From positions 7,581,001 through 7,645,000 of the forward strand of contig NZ_BLPG01000001.1 of NCBI RefSeq assembly GCF_011764445.1: a stretch of DNA of 64,000 bases, given 5' to 3'. The notes below the pieces were generated by a model. The model worked only from the letters and a program-made list of their open reading frames with translations. It had not been told where the DNA came from and ran no database searches. The position numbers and the translations under genes were made by a program. Of this stretch, positions 19,702 to 29,052 are shown piece by piece. The first letter of the stretch is position 1. The number at the start of each line of letters is the position of its first letter. The stretch comes from Phytohabitans rumicis. GTDB taxonomy: Bacteria > Actinomycetota > Actinomycetes > Mycobacteriales > Micromonosporaceae.

Positions 19702-20967
19702 ATGAACATAAAACCGTTCGGCGCGCTCGCGCTGGCGACCACGCTGGCGCTGACGGCCGCCTGCGGCTCGTCCTCCACCGGATCGGAGACGGGCAACGCC
19801 ACCGACGTCGCGCTGCGGATGACGGTCTGGACCTCGAACGACGCCCAGCTCAAGCTGCTCAACTCGATCGGCGACGCCTACCGGGCCGACCACCCCGAGG
19901 TCACCTCGATCACGTTCGAGAGCCTGCCGTTCGCCGACTACAACACGACCCTGACCACGCAGATCGCCGGCGGCAACGCCCCCGACCTGGCCTGGATGGG
20001 CGACCTGTCGAAGGACCTGATCGCCGCCGACGCGCTGGTCGGGTTGACCGACAAGCTGAAGGCCACCGAGGGCTGGGGGTACGACGACCTGGTGGACAGC
20101 GCGACCGCGGAGTTCAGCCGGGACGGCACGCTGTACGCCTACCCGTTCTCGAACTCGCCGTTCGCCCTGTATGTGAACACCGACCTGCTGGCCGCGGCCG
20201 GGCAGAAGATCGACCCGGCCACGCTGACCTGGGATCAGGTCGCCGCGGCCGGCGCGGCCGTGCACGCCAAGACCGGCAAGGCGGGCTTCGTCATCCGCGA
20301 CTTCGACTACAAGTCGTGGAACACGCTGGCCACGGTCTGGACCGGCTGGGGCGCGGCGGCGTGGAGTCCGGACGGCAAGACCTGCACCTTCGGGAGCCCG
20401 CAGATGCGGCAGGCGTTCACCTTCCTGCACGACGCGGCGTTCACGACCAAGGCGATGCCCGGCCCCGGCACCACGGCGGACTTCTTCGCCGGCGATGCCG
20501 CCTTCACCATCGCCCAGGTCTCCCGCGCCTCACTCCTGACCGGCTCGTTCAAGTTCGGCCTGTACCCGCTGCCGGCGGGCCCGGCCGGCCGGTACGCCGT
20601 ACTCGGCCAGGCCGGCGTGGGCGTCCTCGCTTCCGGCAAGCACAAGGACCAGGCGACTGACTTCCTCGCCTACCTGACGAATCCGGCCAACGCCGAGAAG
20701 CTGGCCCAGTTCTTCCCGCCGCCGCGCAAGTCGCTGCTGACCGGTGCCAAGCTCGCCGCGAACAACAAGGTGCTGAACGCCGCTCAGCTGCAGGCCGCGG
20801 TGGTCGACCAGCTGCCGGGCGCGGTCACCCTGCCCAACCACACCAGTCCGGCCGAGATCGCCCAGAAGGGCAAGACCGCCCTGGACGCGATGTGGAAGGC
20901 GGACGCGGACATCCCCGCGGTCCTGGACTCGGTGTGCGCGGCGATCCAACCAATCCTGTCCAAGTGA
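19702..20967 (+). CDS. Sugar ABC transporter substrate-binding lipoprotein
   Basis: A 421-residue protein from ATG 19702, preceded by AAAGGA. It has a lipoprotein signal peptide with lipobox LTAAC (Cys at about residue 18) and the fold pattern of family 1 extracellular solute-binding proteins (AGGNAPDLAWMGDLSKDLIAA; YPFSNSPFALYVNTDLL). It delivers an oligosaccharide to the two permeases directly downstream; the stop overlaps the first permease start (TGATG). No ATPase is encoded here. Actinomycete sugar importers of this class usually share an MsiK-like ATPase encoded elsewhere. Confidence 0.92.
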   Translation: MNIKPFGALALATTLALTAACGSSSTGSETGNATDVALRMTVWTSNDAQLKLLNSIGDAYRADHPEVTSITFESLPFADYNTTLTTQIAGGNAPDLAWMGDLSKDLIAADALVGLTDKLKATEGWGYDDLVDSATAEFSRDGTLYAYPFSNSPFALYVNTDLLAAAGQKIDPATLTWDQVAAAGAAVHAKTGKAGFVIRDFDYKSWNTLATVWTGWGAAAWSPDGKTCTFGSPQMRQAFTFLHDAAFTTKAMPGPGTTADFFAGDAAFTIAQVSRASLLTGSFKFGLYPLPAGPAGRYAVLGQAGVGVLASGKHKDQATDFLAYLTNPANAEKLAQFFPPPRKSLLTGAKLAANNKVLNAAQLQAAVVDQLPGAVTLPNHTSPAEIAQKGKTALDAMWKADADIPAVLDSVCAAIQPILSK

Positions 20968-21854
20968 TGTCGTTTTGGACCACCCGCCGGCGCGATGTGC
21001 TGACCGGATACCTGTTCATCGCGCCGCAGCTCGCCGGGGTCGCGCTGTTCGTCCTGCTGCCGGTCGGGATGGCCATCTGGTACAGCCTCAACGACTGGAA
21101 CATCTTCACCGGCCGGCAGACCTTCGTCGGTGGCGACAACTACGCGGCGCTGACCAGCGATCCGCAACTGCCGAGGGTGCTGCTGGCGACCGCCGTCTTC
21201 TCCGGCGGCGTCGTGATCGTCAACATCACCCTCGGCCTGCTGATCGCTGTCCTGCTGAACCGCCGGTTCCGCGGCGTCACGCTGTTCCGGACCCTGTTCT
21301 TCTCCCCGGTCGTGGTCTCCGTGGTCGCCTGGACCCTGGTCTGGGGCTTCCTGTTGCAGGACAACGGCGGCATCAACGGCCTTCTCGGTACGGTCGGCAT
21401 CACCGGCCCGAACTGGCTGCAGCACGGCGGCACCGCGATGGCCTCGGTGATCATCACCCAGGTCATCCGCAGCGTCGGGATCAACATGGTGCTCTTCCTG
21501 GCCGCGCTGCAGGGCGTGCCCGGGGAGTTGTACGAAGCCGCCCGGATCGACGGGGCCAGCAGCCGCGCGATCTTCGCCAGGATCACCCTGCCGTTGATCT
21601 CACCGACGCTGCTGCTGGCCGTGATCGTCACGGTGGTCGGTGCGTTGCAGTCGTTCGCGCAGATCGCCGTGCTGACCGAGGGCGGGCCGGAGCTGAGCAC
21701 CACGGTGCTCGTCTACTACGTCTACCAGCAGGCATTCGAGTTCAACGACATCGGCTACGGCTCGACGCTGGCCCTGCTGCTGCTGAGCTTCGTCATGATC
21801 CTCACGCTCGTGCAGTGGCAGCTACGCCGGAAGTGGGTCTTCTATGAGCAGTAA
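20967..21854 (+). CDS. Sugar ABC transporter permease (MalF/UgpA-like)
   Basis: A 295-residue protein with about six membrane helices. It starts at ATG 20967, overlapping the binding-protein stop by one base. The opening RRRDVLTGYLFIAPQLAGVALF and the EAA loop ELYEAARIDGASSRAIFARITLPLISP are diagnostic of carbohydrate-importer permeases; the loop contacts the ATPase. It overlaps the next permease by 11 bp, so the two are translationally coupled. Confidence 0.92.
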   Translation: MSFWTTRRRDVLTGYLFIAPQLAGVALFVLLPVGMAIWYSLNDWNIFTGRQTFVGGDNYAALTSDPQLPRVLLATAVFSGGVVIVNITLGLLIAVLLNRRFRGVTLFRTLFFSPVVVSVVAWTLVWGFLLQDNGGINGLLGTVGITGPNWLQHGGTAMASVIITQVIRSVGINMVLFLAALQGVPGELYEAARIDGASSRAIFARITLPLISPTLLLAVIVTVVGALQSFAQIAVLTEGGPELSTTVLVYYVYQQAFEFNDIGYGSTLALLLLSFVMILTLVQWQLRRKWVFYEQ

Positions 21855-22686
21855 GTCCGCACGATGGGGACGCCGTGCGCTCCTGGTGGGGGCGCTGGGC
21901 GTACTGGCGATCCCGTTCGTGATACCGACGATCTGGATGGTGGCCTCCTCGGTGAAGCCACTTTCCGAAATCTTCGCGTCCCCGCCGTCACTGTGGACAG
22001 ACCACCCCACCCTGGCCGCCTACACCGAAGCCTTCACCTTCCAGCCGTTCGCCCGGCAGTACCTGAACAGTGTCTACATCGCCGTACTGGTCACCCTGAT
22101 CACCCTGCTCGTCTCCAGCCTCGCCGGGTACGCCTTCGCCCGCATCCGGTTCCCCGGCGCGAATGCCCTGTTCCTGGTGGTGCTGGCCGGCCTGCTGGTG
22201 CCCAGCGAGGTGACCATCGTGCCGCTGTTCCAGCTGTTCAAACGGGCCGGCCTGATCAACACCCACTGGCCGCTGATCCTGGTCACCGCGCTGGCCGCGC
22301 CGTGTGTCCTGGCCACCTTCATCATGCGGCAGTTCTTCATCGCGCTTCCGGTCGAACTGGAGGAGGCGGCCCGGCTCGACGGTCTCGGCCGGCCGGCGAT
22401 CTGGTTGCGGATCTGCGTACCACTGGCCAAGCCGGCGCTGTCCGCGGTCGCGATCCTGACCTTCCTCGCCTCCTGGAACCTCTACCTGGAACCAACCGTC
22501 TACATCACGTCACCTGAGCTGTTCACCTTGCCGCAGGCACTCACCCGGTTCACCGACGCCTACGGCGGACAGATGTGGAACACCCAACTCGCGGCCGCCA
22601 CCATGACCGTACTGCCGATGCTCGTCGTCTTCGTCCTGGCCCAACGCCAGTTCGTCGAAGGCATCGCCCACTCGGGCCTCAAATGA
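21844..22686 (+). CDS. Sugar ABC transporter permease (MalG/UgpE-like)
   Basis: A 280-residue partner permease starting at ATG 21844 inside the end of the previous gene. Its sequence includes VPSEVTIVPLFQLFKRAGLINTHW and the EAA loop ELEEAARLDGLGRPAIWLRICVPLAKP. It completes the importer with the upstream permease and lipoprotein. It ends 8 bp from the convergent drug exporter permease gene. Confidence 0.92.
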   Translation: MSSKSARWGRRALLVGALGVLAIPFVIPTIWMVASSVKPLSEIFASPPSLWTDHPTLAAYTEAFTFQPFARQYLNSVYIAVLVTLITLLVSSLAGYAFARIRFPGANALFLVVLAGLLVPSEVTIVPLFQLFKRAGLINTHWPLILVTALAAPCVLATFIMRQFFIALPVELEEAARLDGLGRPAIWLRICVPLAKPALSAVAILTFLASWNLYLEPTVYITSPELFTLPQALTRFTDAYGGQMWNTQLAAATMTVLPMLVVFVLAQRQFVEGIAHSGLK

Positions 22687-22694
22687 TTGCCGCC

Positions 22695-23537
22695 CTAGCG
22701 GCTGAGGTTCCGGTAGCGCCGCACCGCGAGGGGCAGGAAGATGGCGGTAATGGCGGCCGGCCACAGGATCGCGGCCGTCGTCGCGTGTGCCTCGATCCAG
22801 TAGCCGCTGGAGACGGCGGGGGAGACGAACAGCTCCCGGATGGCGCCCGCGGTGGAGGAGACCGGGTTCCACGCGGCGATCGCGCCTAGCCAGCCCGGCA
22901 TCAGGCCCGGCGGGGCGAACACCGAGGAGACCATCCCGAACGGGAACGCGAGGGCGAAGAGGTTGCCGGCCATCTCGCTGTTCTTCACCAGCAGCCCCAG
23001 GTAGATGCCGACGAAGATGAGCGCGAACCGTAGCCAGAGCAGGAGCGCGAACGCGGTGAGGGTGTCGCCGAGGCCACCGCCGGAGCGCCAGCCGAGAACG
23101 AGGGCGATCACGACGAGGATCAACAGATCGACGGTGGCGTGGATGAGGTCCGCGACGCCGCGGCCGGTGACCACCGCCGAAGAGGCCATCGGCATGGACC
23201 GGAAGCGGTCGATGAAGCCCTTCTCCTTGGTCAGGGCCACCGCGAAGGCGGTGTTCATGAACCCGAACGCCATGGTGAGTGCGAAGAGGCCGGGCATGGC
23301 GTACTCGAGGTAGCCGGCGCCGGCGCCCTGCCCGGAGACGTCCATCGCGCTGCCGAAGACGTACACGAACATCAGCACCATGACGATCGGGAAGCCGAGC
23401 TGCCAGGCGAACATCGAGGGCTGGCGGACCAGGTGCGTCAGCTCCTGGAGCACGACGGTCCAGCTGTCGGCGACCGCCCACCGGGCGCGGCTGGCGAGCG
23501 AGTCGTCCAGGTCCGGCACGAGGTCCACTGTGGTCAT
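22695..23537 (-). CDS. Drug-export ABC-2 permease (DrrB-like)
   Basis: A 280-residue membrane protein from ATG 23537, which overlaps the ATPase stop by 4 bp. It carries the conserved ABC-2 features of the daunorubicin-resistance permease family: the cytoplasmic loop KEKGFIDRFRSMPMASSAVVTGR and about six helices. With the ATPase upstream it should export a hydrophobic compound. The pair is probably repressed by the divergent TetR protein. Confidence 0.88.
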   Translation of the reverse strand: MTTVDLVPDLDDSLASRARWAVADSWTVVLQELTHLVRQPSMFAWQLGFPIVMVLMFVYVFGSAMDVSGQGAGAGYLEYAMPGLFALTMAFGFMNTAFAVALTKEKGFIDRFRSMPMASSAVVTGRGVADLIHATVDLLILVVIALVLGWRSGGGLGDTLTAFALLLWLRFALIFVGIYLGLLVKNSEMAGNLFALAFPFGMVSSVFAPPGLMPGWLGAIAAWNPVSSTAGAIRELFVSPAVSSGYWIEAHATTAAILWPAAITAIFLPLAVRRYRNLSR

Positions 23538-24505
23538 TTGACGGCCTCCGCAGTGCTGCTGTGTCCGGTCAGGTGAAGGAATGCCTCGTCCAGCGTCGGT
23601 CGGCGCAGCCCGAGGTCCGCCACCGTGATGGCCCGCTCGCGTAGCTCGACGGCGATCTCGGTGAGAACCCTGACTCCATCGGTCACCGCCACGCTCACGG
23701 CCAGGCCGGTGCTGTCCACTGTGGCCTCGGTGCCGGCGGCGGCGGCCTTGTTGAGCAGCGCGGTGATCTGGGGCAGGTCGTCGGGCTCGGCGGCGACGAC
23801 CTCGAGCCGTTCGTTGCCGATCCGGCGTTTGAGCCCGTCCGGCGTGTCCTCGACCAGGTTTCGGCCGTGCTCGACGACGCCGATCCGGTCGCAGAGCTTG
23901 TCCGCCTCGTCCAGGTAGTGCGTGGTCAGCAGCACGGTGGTGCCGGCGCTTGCCAGGCTGCTGACCTGCTGCCACACCTCCCGCCGCCCGGCCGGGTCGA
24001 GCCCGGTGGTCGGCTCGTCGAGGAAGAGCACCTCCGGCGCCAGGATCATGCTGGAGGCCAGGTCCAGCCGGCGCCGCATGCCCCCGGAGAACGTCTTTGG
24101 AGCCTTGTCGGCGGCGTCGGCCAGGCCGAACTGGTGCAGCAGTTCGTCGGCGCGCCGCCGGGCCGCCGCCTTTCCAATGTGGAACAGCCGGCCGAACATG
24201 ACCAGGTTTTGCCGGGCGGTGATCGTGTCGTCGACGGCGGTCTGCTGCCCGGTCAGGCCGATCCGGCGGCGCACCAGGCGGGGCTGGGTCCGCAGGTCGT
24301 GACCGGCAACCTCGGCGCGACCGCCGTCCGCCCGGATCAGCGTGGTGAGGATGCGCACGGCGGTCGTCTTGCCGGCGCCGTTCGGCCCGAGCAGGCCGTA
24401 GACCGTGCCGCGTTGCACGGCGAGATGCAGGTCGTCCAGGGCCATGGTGTCGCGGTATCGCTTGCGCAGGCCGTGCGCGACCACCGCGTAGTCGGATCCA
24501 GGCAA
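23534..24505 (-). CDS. Drug-export ABC ATPase (DrrA-like)
   Basis: A 323-residue ATPase. I used TTG 24505, which has GGAGG four bases upstream; no ATG lies further up before the operator. Walker A is GPNGAGKTT, the signature is TFSGGMRRRLDLA, Walker B is VLFLDEPTTGLDP, and the switch His is in LTTHYLDEADKL. The C-terminal extension (PTLDEAFLHLTGH) is the hallmark of DrrA-type exporters. It lies directly downstream of the long palindrome that the TetR regulator probably binds. Confidence 0.9.
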   Translation of the reverse strand: MPGSDYAVVAHGLRKRYRDTMALDDLHLAVQRGTVYGLLGPNGAGKTTAVRILTTLIRADGGRAEVAGHDLRTQPRLVRRRIGLTGQQTAVDDTITARQNLVMFGRLFHIGKAAARRRADELLHQFGLADAADKAPKTFSGGMRRRLDLASSMILAPEVLFLDEPTTGLDPAGRREVWQQVSSLASAGTTVLLTTHYLDEADKLCDRIGVVEHGRNLVEDTPDGLKRRIGNERLEVVAAEPDDLPQITALLNKAAAAGTEATVDSTGLAVSVAVTDGVRVLTEIAVELRERAITVADLGLRRPTLDEAFLHLTGHSSTAEAVK

Positions 24506-24518
24506 GAGTCCTCCAAAA

Positions 24519-24558
24519 CTGGGTACGCTGTACGCAGCTTAGCGTACGCCGTACCCAG
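24519..24558. promoter_or_regulatory. Putative TetR operator, 40-bp imperfect palindrome
   Basis: Outer arms CTGGGTACG / CGTACCCAG enclose repeated GTACGC / GCGTAC units, making a nearly symmetric 40-bp element. It sits between the divergent exporter ATPase and TetR starts, where it would cover both promoters. The size suits two TetR dimers. Confidence 0.8.
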
Positions 24559-24577
24559 AATCCATCCGGTTATTAGG

Positions 24578-25341
24578 ATGACCACGATGACCAGCCAGCA
24601 CGACCCCACCGAGCAACTGCGCCGCACCATCGATCTGCTCTGGGGCGAATGGGCCCGGCCCGCCCGCGGCCCCAAGCCGAGCCTCACGCTCGACCGGATC
24701 GTGGACGCCGCGATCGCCCTGGCCGACCGCGAGGGCATCGACGCGCTCTCCATGCGCCGGGTCGCCGCCGAGTTGGGTGCCGGCACCATGTCGCTGTACC
24801 GGCACGTCCCCGGGAAGGCGGAACTGCTCGCCCTGATGCTGGACAAGGTCAGCGACCCGGGGAGGAGGCCGCCGGCCTGGCAGGTGCCGGCTGGCGAGCC
24901 GTGGTGGAGATGGTGGCACGCGGCTCGTACCAGATGTACCTGCGGCACCCCTGGCTCCTGCAGATCAACTGGACCCGCCCCGTGATGGGACCGAACACGC
25001 TCGCCAGCGTCGAGGTGTTCGTCCGCGGCCTCGCCGGCCTCCCCGTCACCGACCAGGAGAAGATCTCCATCATGATCATGGTTGACGGGTTCGTCACCGG
25101 ACTGGCCCGGCAGCGCGTCCAGCAGGCCGCGCTACCCGACGAGACCGGCGTGACCGACGACGAGTTCTGGCGCAACCACATCCCCGTGCTGAGCAAGGCG
25201 ATGACGTCCGGCAGCTACCCGGCGATGGCCGCGCTCAGCGAGGACGCCTTCAGCCTTGGCTGGGACGAAACCTTCGAGTTCGGCCTGCAGCGCCTCCTGG
25301 ACGGCATAGCCAGCCTCCTATCCTCCCGGCCCGCCCTGTAG
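24578..25341 (+). pseudogene. TetR/AcrR-family repressor of the adjacent exporter (one frameshift as sequenced)
   Basis: The start is ATG 24578 or ATG 24587; AGGA precedes the second at better spacing. The N-terminal TetR HTH reads TLDRIVDAAIALADREGIDALSMRRVAAELGAGTMSLYRHV. The frame breaks at the GGGG run 24859-24862. The ligand-binding C-terminal domain then continues in another frame (YQMYLRHPWLLQINWTRPV) to 25341. One added G gives DPGEEAAGLAG and an uninterrupted ~254-residue protein. It is divergent from the DrrAB-like exporter, with a 40-bp palindrome between, so it probably represses it until a drug binds. Confidence 0.85.
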
Positions 25342-25352
25342 CGTCCGAGGCT

Positions 25353-26231
25353 ATGCGGGTAGGGATTCTGATCCTCCCGGATCAGCGATGGTCGGTCGCT
25401 GCGGATCGGTGGCGGCGTGCGGAGTCGTACGGCTTCGCGCACGTCTGGACGTACGACCACATCGGCTGGCGTGACCTGATCGACGGGCCTTGGTTCGACG
25501 CGGTACCCACGCTGACCGCGGCGGCCCTGGCCACCTCCCGGATCAGGCTGGGCACGATGGTCGCCTCGCCGCACTTTCGCCATCCTGCCCACTTCGCCCG
25601 CGAGATCACCGCATTGGACGACATCTGCGGCGGCCGGCTCGTGATCGGCGTCGGCGCCGGCGGCATCGCTGGCTACGACAACCACGTACTTGGCCAACGA
25701 CCGCTTACGCCGCGCGGCAGGGTCGACCGGTTCACCGAGTTCGTGGAGTTGCTCGACGCCATCCTGCGCGGCGAGCCGGTTACCCGGCACGGCGAGTACT
25801 ACGCGGTGGTCGACGCGCGCAGCACGCCAGGCTGTGTGCAATCGCCTCGCGTCCCGTTCGTCGTGGCCGCCACCGGACCGCGTTCCATGCGCCTGGCCGC
25901 CCGCTACGGCGCCGGCTGGGTAACCACCGGCACCCGCTCCGATGACGTGGACGGCTGGTGGCGCACCGTATCCGAAATGGCGCACCGCTTCGACGACGCC
26001 CTCGATGCTACCGGGCGGGATCCATCCACTGTGGACCGCTATCTGATGCTCGACCCGGCGTCGCCGGTCTACTCGCTGTCCAGCATCGAGTATTTCGCCG
26101 ACGCGGTCGGCCGGGCCGCCGAGCACGGCTTCACCGATACCGTCACCTACTGGCCTCGCGCCGCAGGCTGGTACGCCGGGGACGAGGCTGTGCTGGACGC
26201 CGTCGCCACCGACATCCTGCCCCACCTCTAG
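25353..26231 (+). CDS. LLM-class flavin-dependent oxidoreductase
   Basis: A 292-residue protein from ATG 25353, only 11 bp after the TetR gene. It has the bacterial luciferase-like (F420/FMN) TIM barrel: MRVGILILPDQRW, then AESYGFAHVWTYDHIGW, RIRLGTMVASPHFRHP, and GGRLVIGVGAGG. Actinobacterial members usually use F420 or FMNH2, with substrate unknown. It could be co-transcribed with TetR. The 3' end overlaps the convergent hydrolase gene by 4 bp. Confidence 0.88.
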   Translation: MRVGILILPDQRWSVAADRWRRAESYGFAHVWTYDHIGWRDLIDGPWFDAVPTLTAAALATSRIRLGTMVASPHFRHPAHFAREITALDDICGGRLVIGVGAGGIAGYDNHVLGQRPLTPRGRVDRFTEFVELLDAILRGEPVTRHGEYYAVVDARSTPGCVQSPRVPFVVAATGPRSMRLAARYGAGWVTTGTRSDDVDGWWRTVSEMAHRFDDALDATGRDPSTVDRYLMLDPASPVYSLSSIEYFADAVGRAAEHGFTDTVTYWPRAAGWYAGDEAVLDAVATDILPHL

Positions 26232-27604
26232 CCCAGTCTGGGGTTCACCCGGCAGTTGGTGTGCAGGTACTGCGCGCAGCCATGCGTGAAGTCGTAGATG
26301 GCGACGGTCTGGGTGTCCTCAAGCGGATCGTTCGAGGGCATCAGGAAATGCGTGTGGCTGACCGGAAGCAGCTCGTACCTGATGCGGTCCGGTTTGCCGA
26401 GGAATTGCGCCTGTACCGGATCGAGGGCCAAGGTGAGATAAAGGTTGCCGCCTTCGGCCGCCACCTCGTAGCGCGTGCCGGGCCGCCCGTAGACGCCCTC
26501 GTATTTGGGCAGGTCGAGGTCAACAGGCCGGTCTGGTCGCGGTAGGTCCGGGATCGTGGCCGCGTCGAGGTCGGTCAGGATCTCGTTGAATACGGTCTTG
26601 TAGAAGGTTTCTCGTGGTCCACCGTTGGTCAGCATCGCGATAGCGGTGTTCGAGTCGGGCAGGATGCGCAGTCGCGCGTTCTGGCCGATGGTGCTGCCAT
26701 CGGTCGCGTAGACCGTCTCGCCGTGCCAGTCACACACGATGAGCCCGAGGGCCCACGCCGGCCCGAACATGTACGGGTCAGGCAGCGGTACCCGCGAATG
26801 CATTATCTCCTGGATGCCGGCGGCCGAGACGATTCTGGTCCCGTTCGGCGCCTTGCCCGCGTCGAGGAAGATGTGCGCCATCGTGAGCACGTCCCGGATT
26901 GTCGAGTTGACGTTGCCGCCAGGGCCGAAGCAGCGCGGCAGGTAGTCCACCGGTGTGACGATGGGGCCTTCGTCGAGGGACCGGATCAGGTGCCCGGTCG
27001 CGGCCCGCCGGTGGTCCACCTGGGTACGGCAACTGGTTGTGCCGGTCAAGCCGAGGGGGTCGAAGAGCCGGTCCTTCATGATGGTGTCCCACCGCTTGCC
27101 GTCGAGCACTTCCATGATGCGGGCGAGGATCGCGTAGCCCAGCGCCGCGCTATAGCCGTGGGTGTGGCCCAACGGGTGGACCTGGGGAGCGTCGGCGATG
27201 TCGGCCACCATGCGCTCGTACACGTCGTCGTCCTCGCCCGGGTCGCCGAAGTCCTCCTCGATGCCGCTGGTGTGGTACAGCAGATGGCGCGGTGTGACCT
27301 TCGCACCGACCTCGGGGTCGGCGACCCGGAATTCGGGCAGGTGGGTTCGCACCGGCTCGTCCAGGCCGACCTTCCCTTCGTCTACGAGCTGCATGAGGGC
27401 CAGGGCGGTCCAGGTCTTGGTCATGGAGCCGCACTGGTAGATGGTGTCGGTCGTTGCGGGCTCGCCCGTCGACACGTCCGCGACGCCGACGGCGAAGTCG
27501 GTGACCTCGCCTTCATGAAGCACACCGACCACTGCGCTCGGAATCCCGTACTCGGCAAGGAGTTCGTGGATCCGGGCGCGCACCCGTCGCGTGTCGATCG
27601 GCAT
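26228..27604 (-). CDS. Serine beta-lactamase-family hydrolase (class C/esterase EstB-like)
   Basis: 458 residues from ATG 27604; the open frame above it is spurious. The SxxK motif is in IYQCGSMTKTWTALALM (about residue 60), and the tyrosine of the YxN-like motif is probably in THGYSAALGYAI. After the ~370-residue beta-lactamase domain there is a ~100-residue lipocalin-like tail (LPKYEGVYGRPGTRYEV), as in many secondary-metabolite esterases. No signal peptide is visible, so it acts in the cytoplasm. It lies 8 bp downstream of a small gene, with which it probably forms an operon. Confidence 0.85.
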   Translation of the reverse strand: MPIDTRRVRARIHELLAEYGIPSAVVGVLHEGEVTDFAVGVADVSTGEPATTDTIYQCGSMTKTWTALALMQLVDEGKVGLDEPVRTHLPEFRVADPEVGAKVTPRHLLYHTSGIEEDFGDPGEDDDVYERMVADIADAPQVHPLGHTHGYSAALGYAILARIMEVLDGKRWDTIMKDRLFDPLGLTGTTSCRTQVDHRRAATGHLIRSLDEGPIVTPVDYLPRCFGPGGNVNSTIRDVLTMAHIFLDAGKAPNGTRIVSAAGIQEIMHSRVPLPDPYMFGPAWALGLIVCDWHGETVYATDGSTIGQNARLRILPDSNTAIAMLTNGGPRETFYKTVFNEILTDLDAATIPDLPRPDRPVDLDLPKYEGVYGRPGTRYEVAAEGGNLYLTLALDPVQAQFLGKPDRIRYELLPVSHTHFLMPSNDPLEDTQTVAIYDFTHGCAQYLHTNCRVNPRLG

Positions 27605-27612
27605 CAGCGGGG

Positions 27613-27870
27613 CTACTTCGGCAGGCCGACAGCGTTGGCGGCGTCCGCCTCGAAGTACTCCGTCGTGGCGAAGGGGCCCGCGTGCTCCTCGAAGAAGCCG
27701 CGGACCGCGTCGACCGAGTCGTGCGTGATGACGTTCACCGCCTTCGTGCCGTCGGTGCTCGCCACCGCCAGCGTCCATCTGGCCTCCCTGGGGAGCCGGC
27801 CATGCGCCTTCTTCAACCCGGCCCAGAAGCGTTTCTCGTCCGACACGGTGGAAACGACCATGACGTGCAT
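27613..27870 (-). CDS. Small hypothetical protein
   Basis: 85 residues from ATG 27870, with a strong GGAGG ribosome-binding site. It begins MHVMVVSTVSDEKRFWAGLKK and ends GPFATTEYFEADAANAVGLPK. The pattern suggests a single ferredoxin-like alpha/beta domain, but no family was recognised. It is probably the first gene of a two-gene operon with the serine hydrolase. It is divergent from the MarR-type regulator across a low-GC intergenic region. Confidence 0.65.
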   Translation of the reverse strand: MHVMVVSTVSDEKRFWAGLKKAHGRLPREARWTLAVASTDGTKAVNVITHDSVDAVRGFFEEHAGPFATTEYFEADAANAVGLPK

Positions 27871-27910
27871 CTCCCGTCCTCCTTCTCCTGCCTAGGAAAG
27901 CTACGTTGCA

Positions 27911-28039
27911 TTTTGCATTCCGTCAACTTCTGTAATCGTCAAACCCGTTACAGGACAACGATTATTCGGCCGTTGCAACAGGTCTGCCAGCTAATGCAAT
28001 CGAGGCCGCCGTTGCAATGGAATGTCGACGAATGCAAAA
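27911..28039. promoter_or_regulatory. Low-GC divergent promoter region with TGCA-type repeats
   Basis: The 207-bp gap between 27870 and 28078 is much richer in A and T than its surroundings. It holds an exact inverted repeat, TTTTGCATTC at 27911-27920 and GAATGCAAAA at 28030-28039. Further GCAA/TTGC copies lie between (GTTGCAACAG, AATGCAATCG, GTTGCAATGG). These are candidate binding sites for the divergent MarR-type regulator. Confidence 0.55.
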
Positions 28040-28077
28040 CTGGCGCGAAGATCCATCGACGACGCGGAGGCCATCCG

Positions 28078-29030
28078 ATGCCCGGAGCCAGGCTGACTCA
28101 CGAGGACCGCCGGCAGATCGCGGCGTCGCTGGACGACGGGCTGGGGTACGCCGAGATCGCCAGGCGGCTGGGTAGGCCGACGTCCACGATCAGCCGCGAG
28201 GTCGCGCGCAACGGGGAGCCTGGCGACTACCGGGCCGACCGCGCGCAGTACGCCGCGGCACGACGCGCCCCCGGCGTCGCAAGCTGACCCAGACGCAGCA
28301 ACCAGCCAGCGATCGGCGCCCGACCCAGTCGGTGCGCGCCTTCGCGGAACCGTTCGCGGCCCTGCTGGCCGGCACCGGTCTGCCCCGGATGAGCGCCCGC
28401 GTGTTCGTCAGCCTGCTCACCTGCGACTCCGGGAGCCTGACGGCCGCCGAGTTGGTCCGCCAACTCCAGGTCAGCCCGGCTTCGGTGTCCAAGGCCATCG
28501 GCTACCTCGAAGCGATGGAACTGGTCGTCCGTGGGCCCGACGCCGGCAGCCGCCGTGAGCGTTACGTCATCGTCGACGACGTGTGGCTACGGGCCTGGCG
28601 GGCCGACACCGGTGCGCATGTTCAGGTCGCGGCCGCGGCACAGCGAGGAGCCGAAATCCTCGGTGCCGACACGCCTGCCGGAGCCCGGCTGCACAAGATG
28701 GGCCAGTTCTTCGCGTGGCTGAGCGAGCAGATGAGCCACAGCGTTCTCGCCGACATGGTCGTGCAGGATGCGCACACCGTGCTCGCCGCCCTTATTTACG
28801 CCGCCGAGCCACTCGCCGCCGACGAACTGGCCGCGGCGCTGGACTGGCCCCGAAAGCGGGTCACCGACGCCCTAAGCGCCATCGAATGTCGACCAGCCCT
28901 CGCCGACCCACTCGCACTGACCTCAACCGGGGCCGACACGTACGCCGTCACCACCCGGCCAGACCGCCTGAACCCGCGACAACGCAACGCACTCCGAGCC
29001 CGAAGCGCTGGTGCTGTGGCGCTCGAATGA
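28078..29030 (+). pseudogene. HTH/MarR-family (GbsR-like) transcriptional regulator (one frameshift as sequenced)
   Basis: The start is ATG 28078. The first ~65 residues are an IS30-like HTH (RLTHEDRRQIAASLDDGLGY then AEIARRLGRPTSTISREVAR). The frame ends at 28287. The rest continues in another frame: RAFAEPFAALLAGTGLPRMSARV, then the MarR winged helix LTAAELVRQLQVSPASVSKAI, and a C-terminal helical and wing region to 29030. Adding one C to the CCCCC run at 28268-28272 fuses the two parts into ~317 residues, matching the architecture of known actinobacterial regulators with this double-HTH arrangement. It probably controls the divergent small gene and hydrolase. Confidence 0.8.
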
Positions 29031-29052
29031 TTGCCTTTCAGGCGCTGAACGA

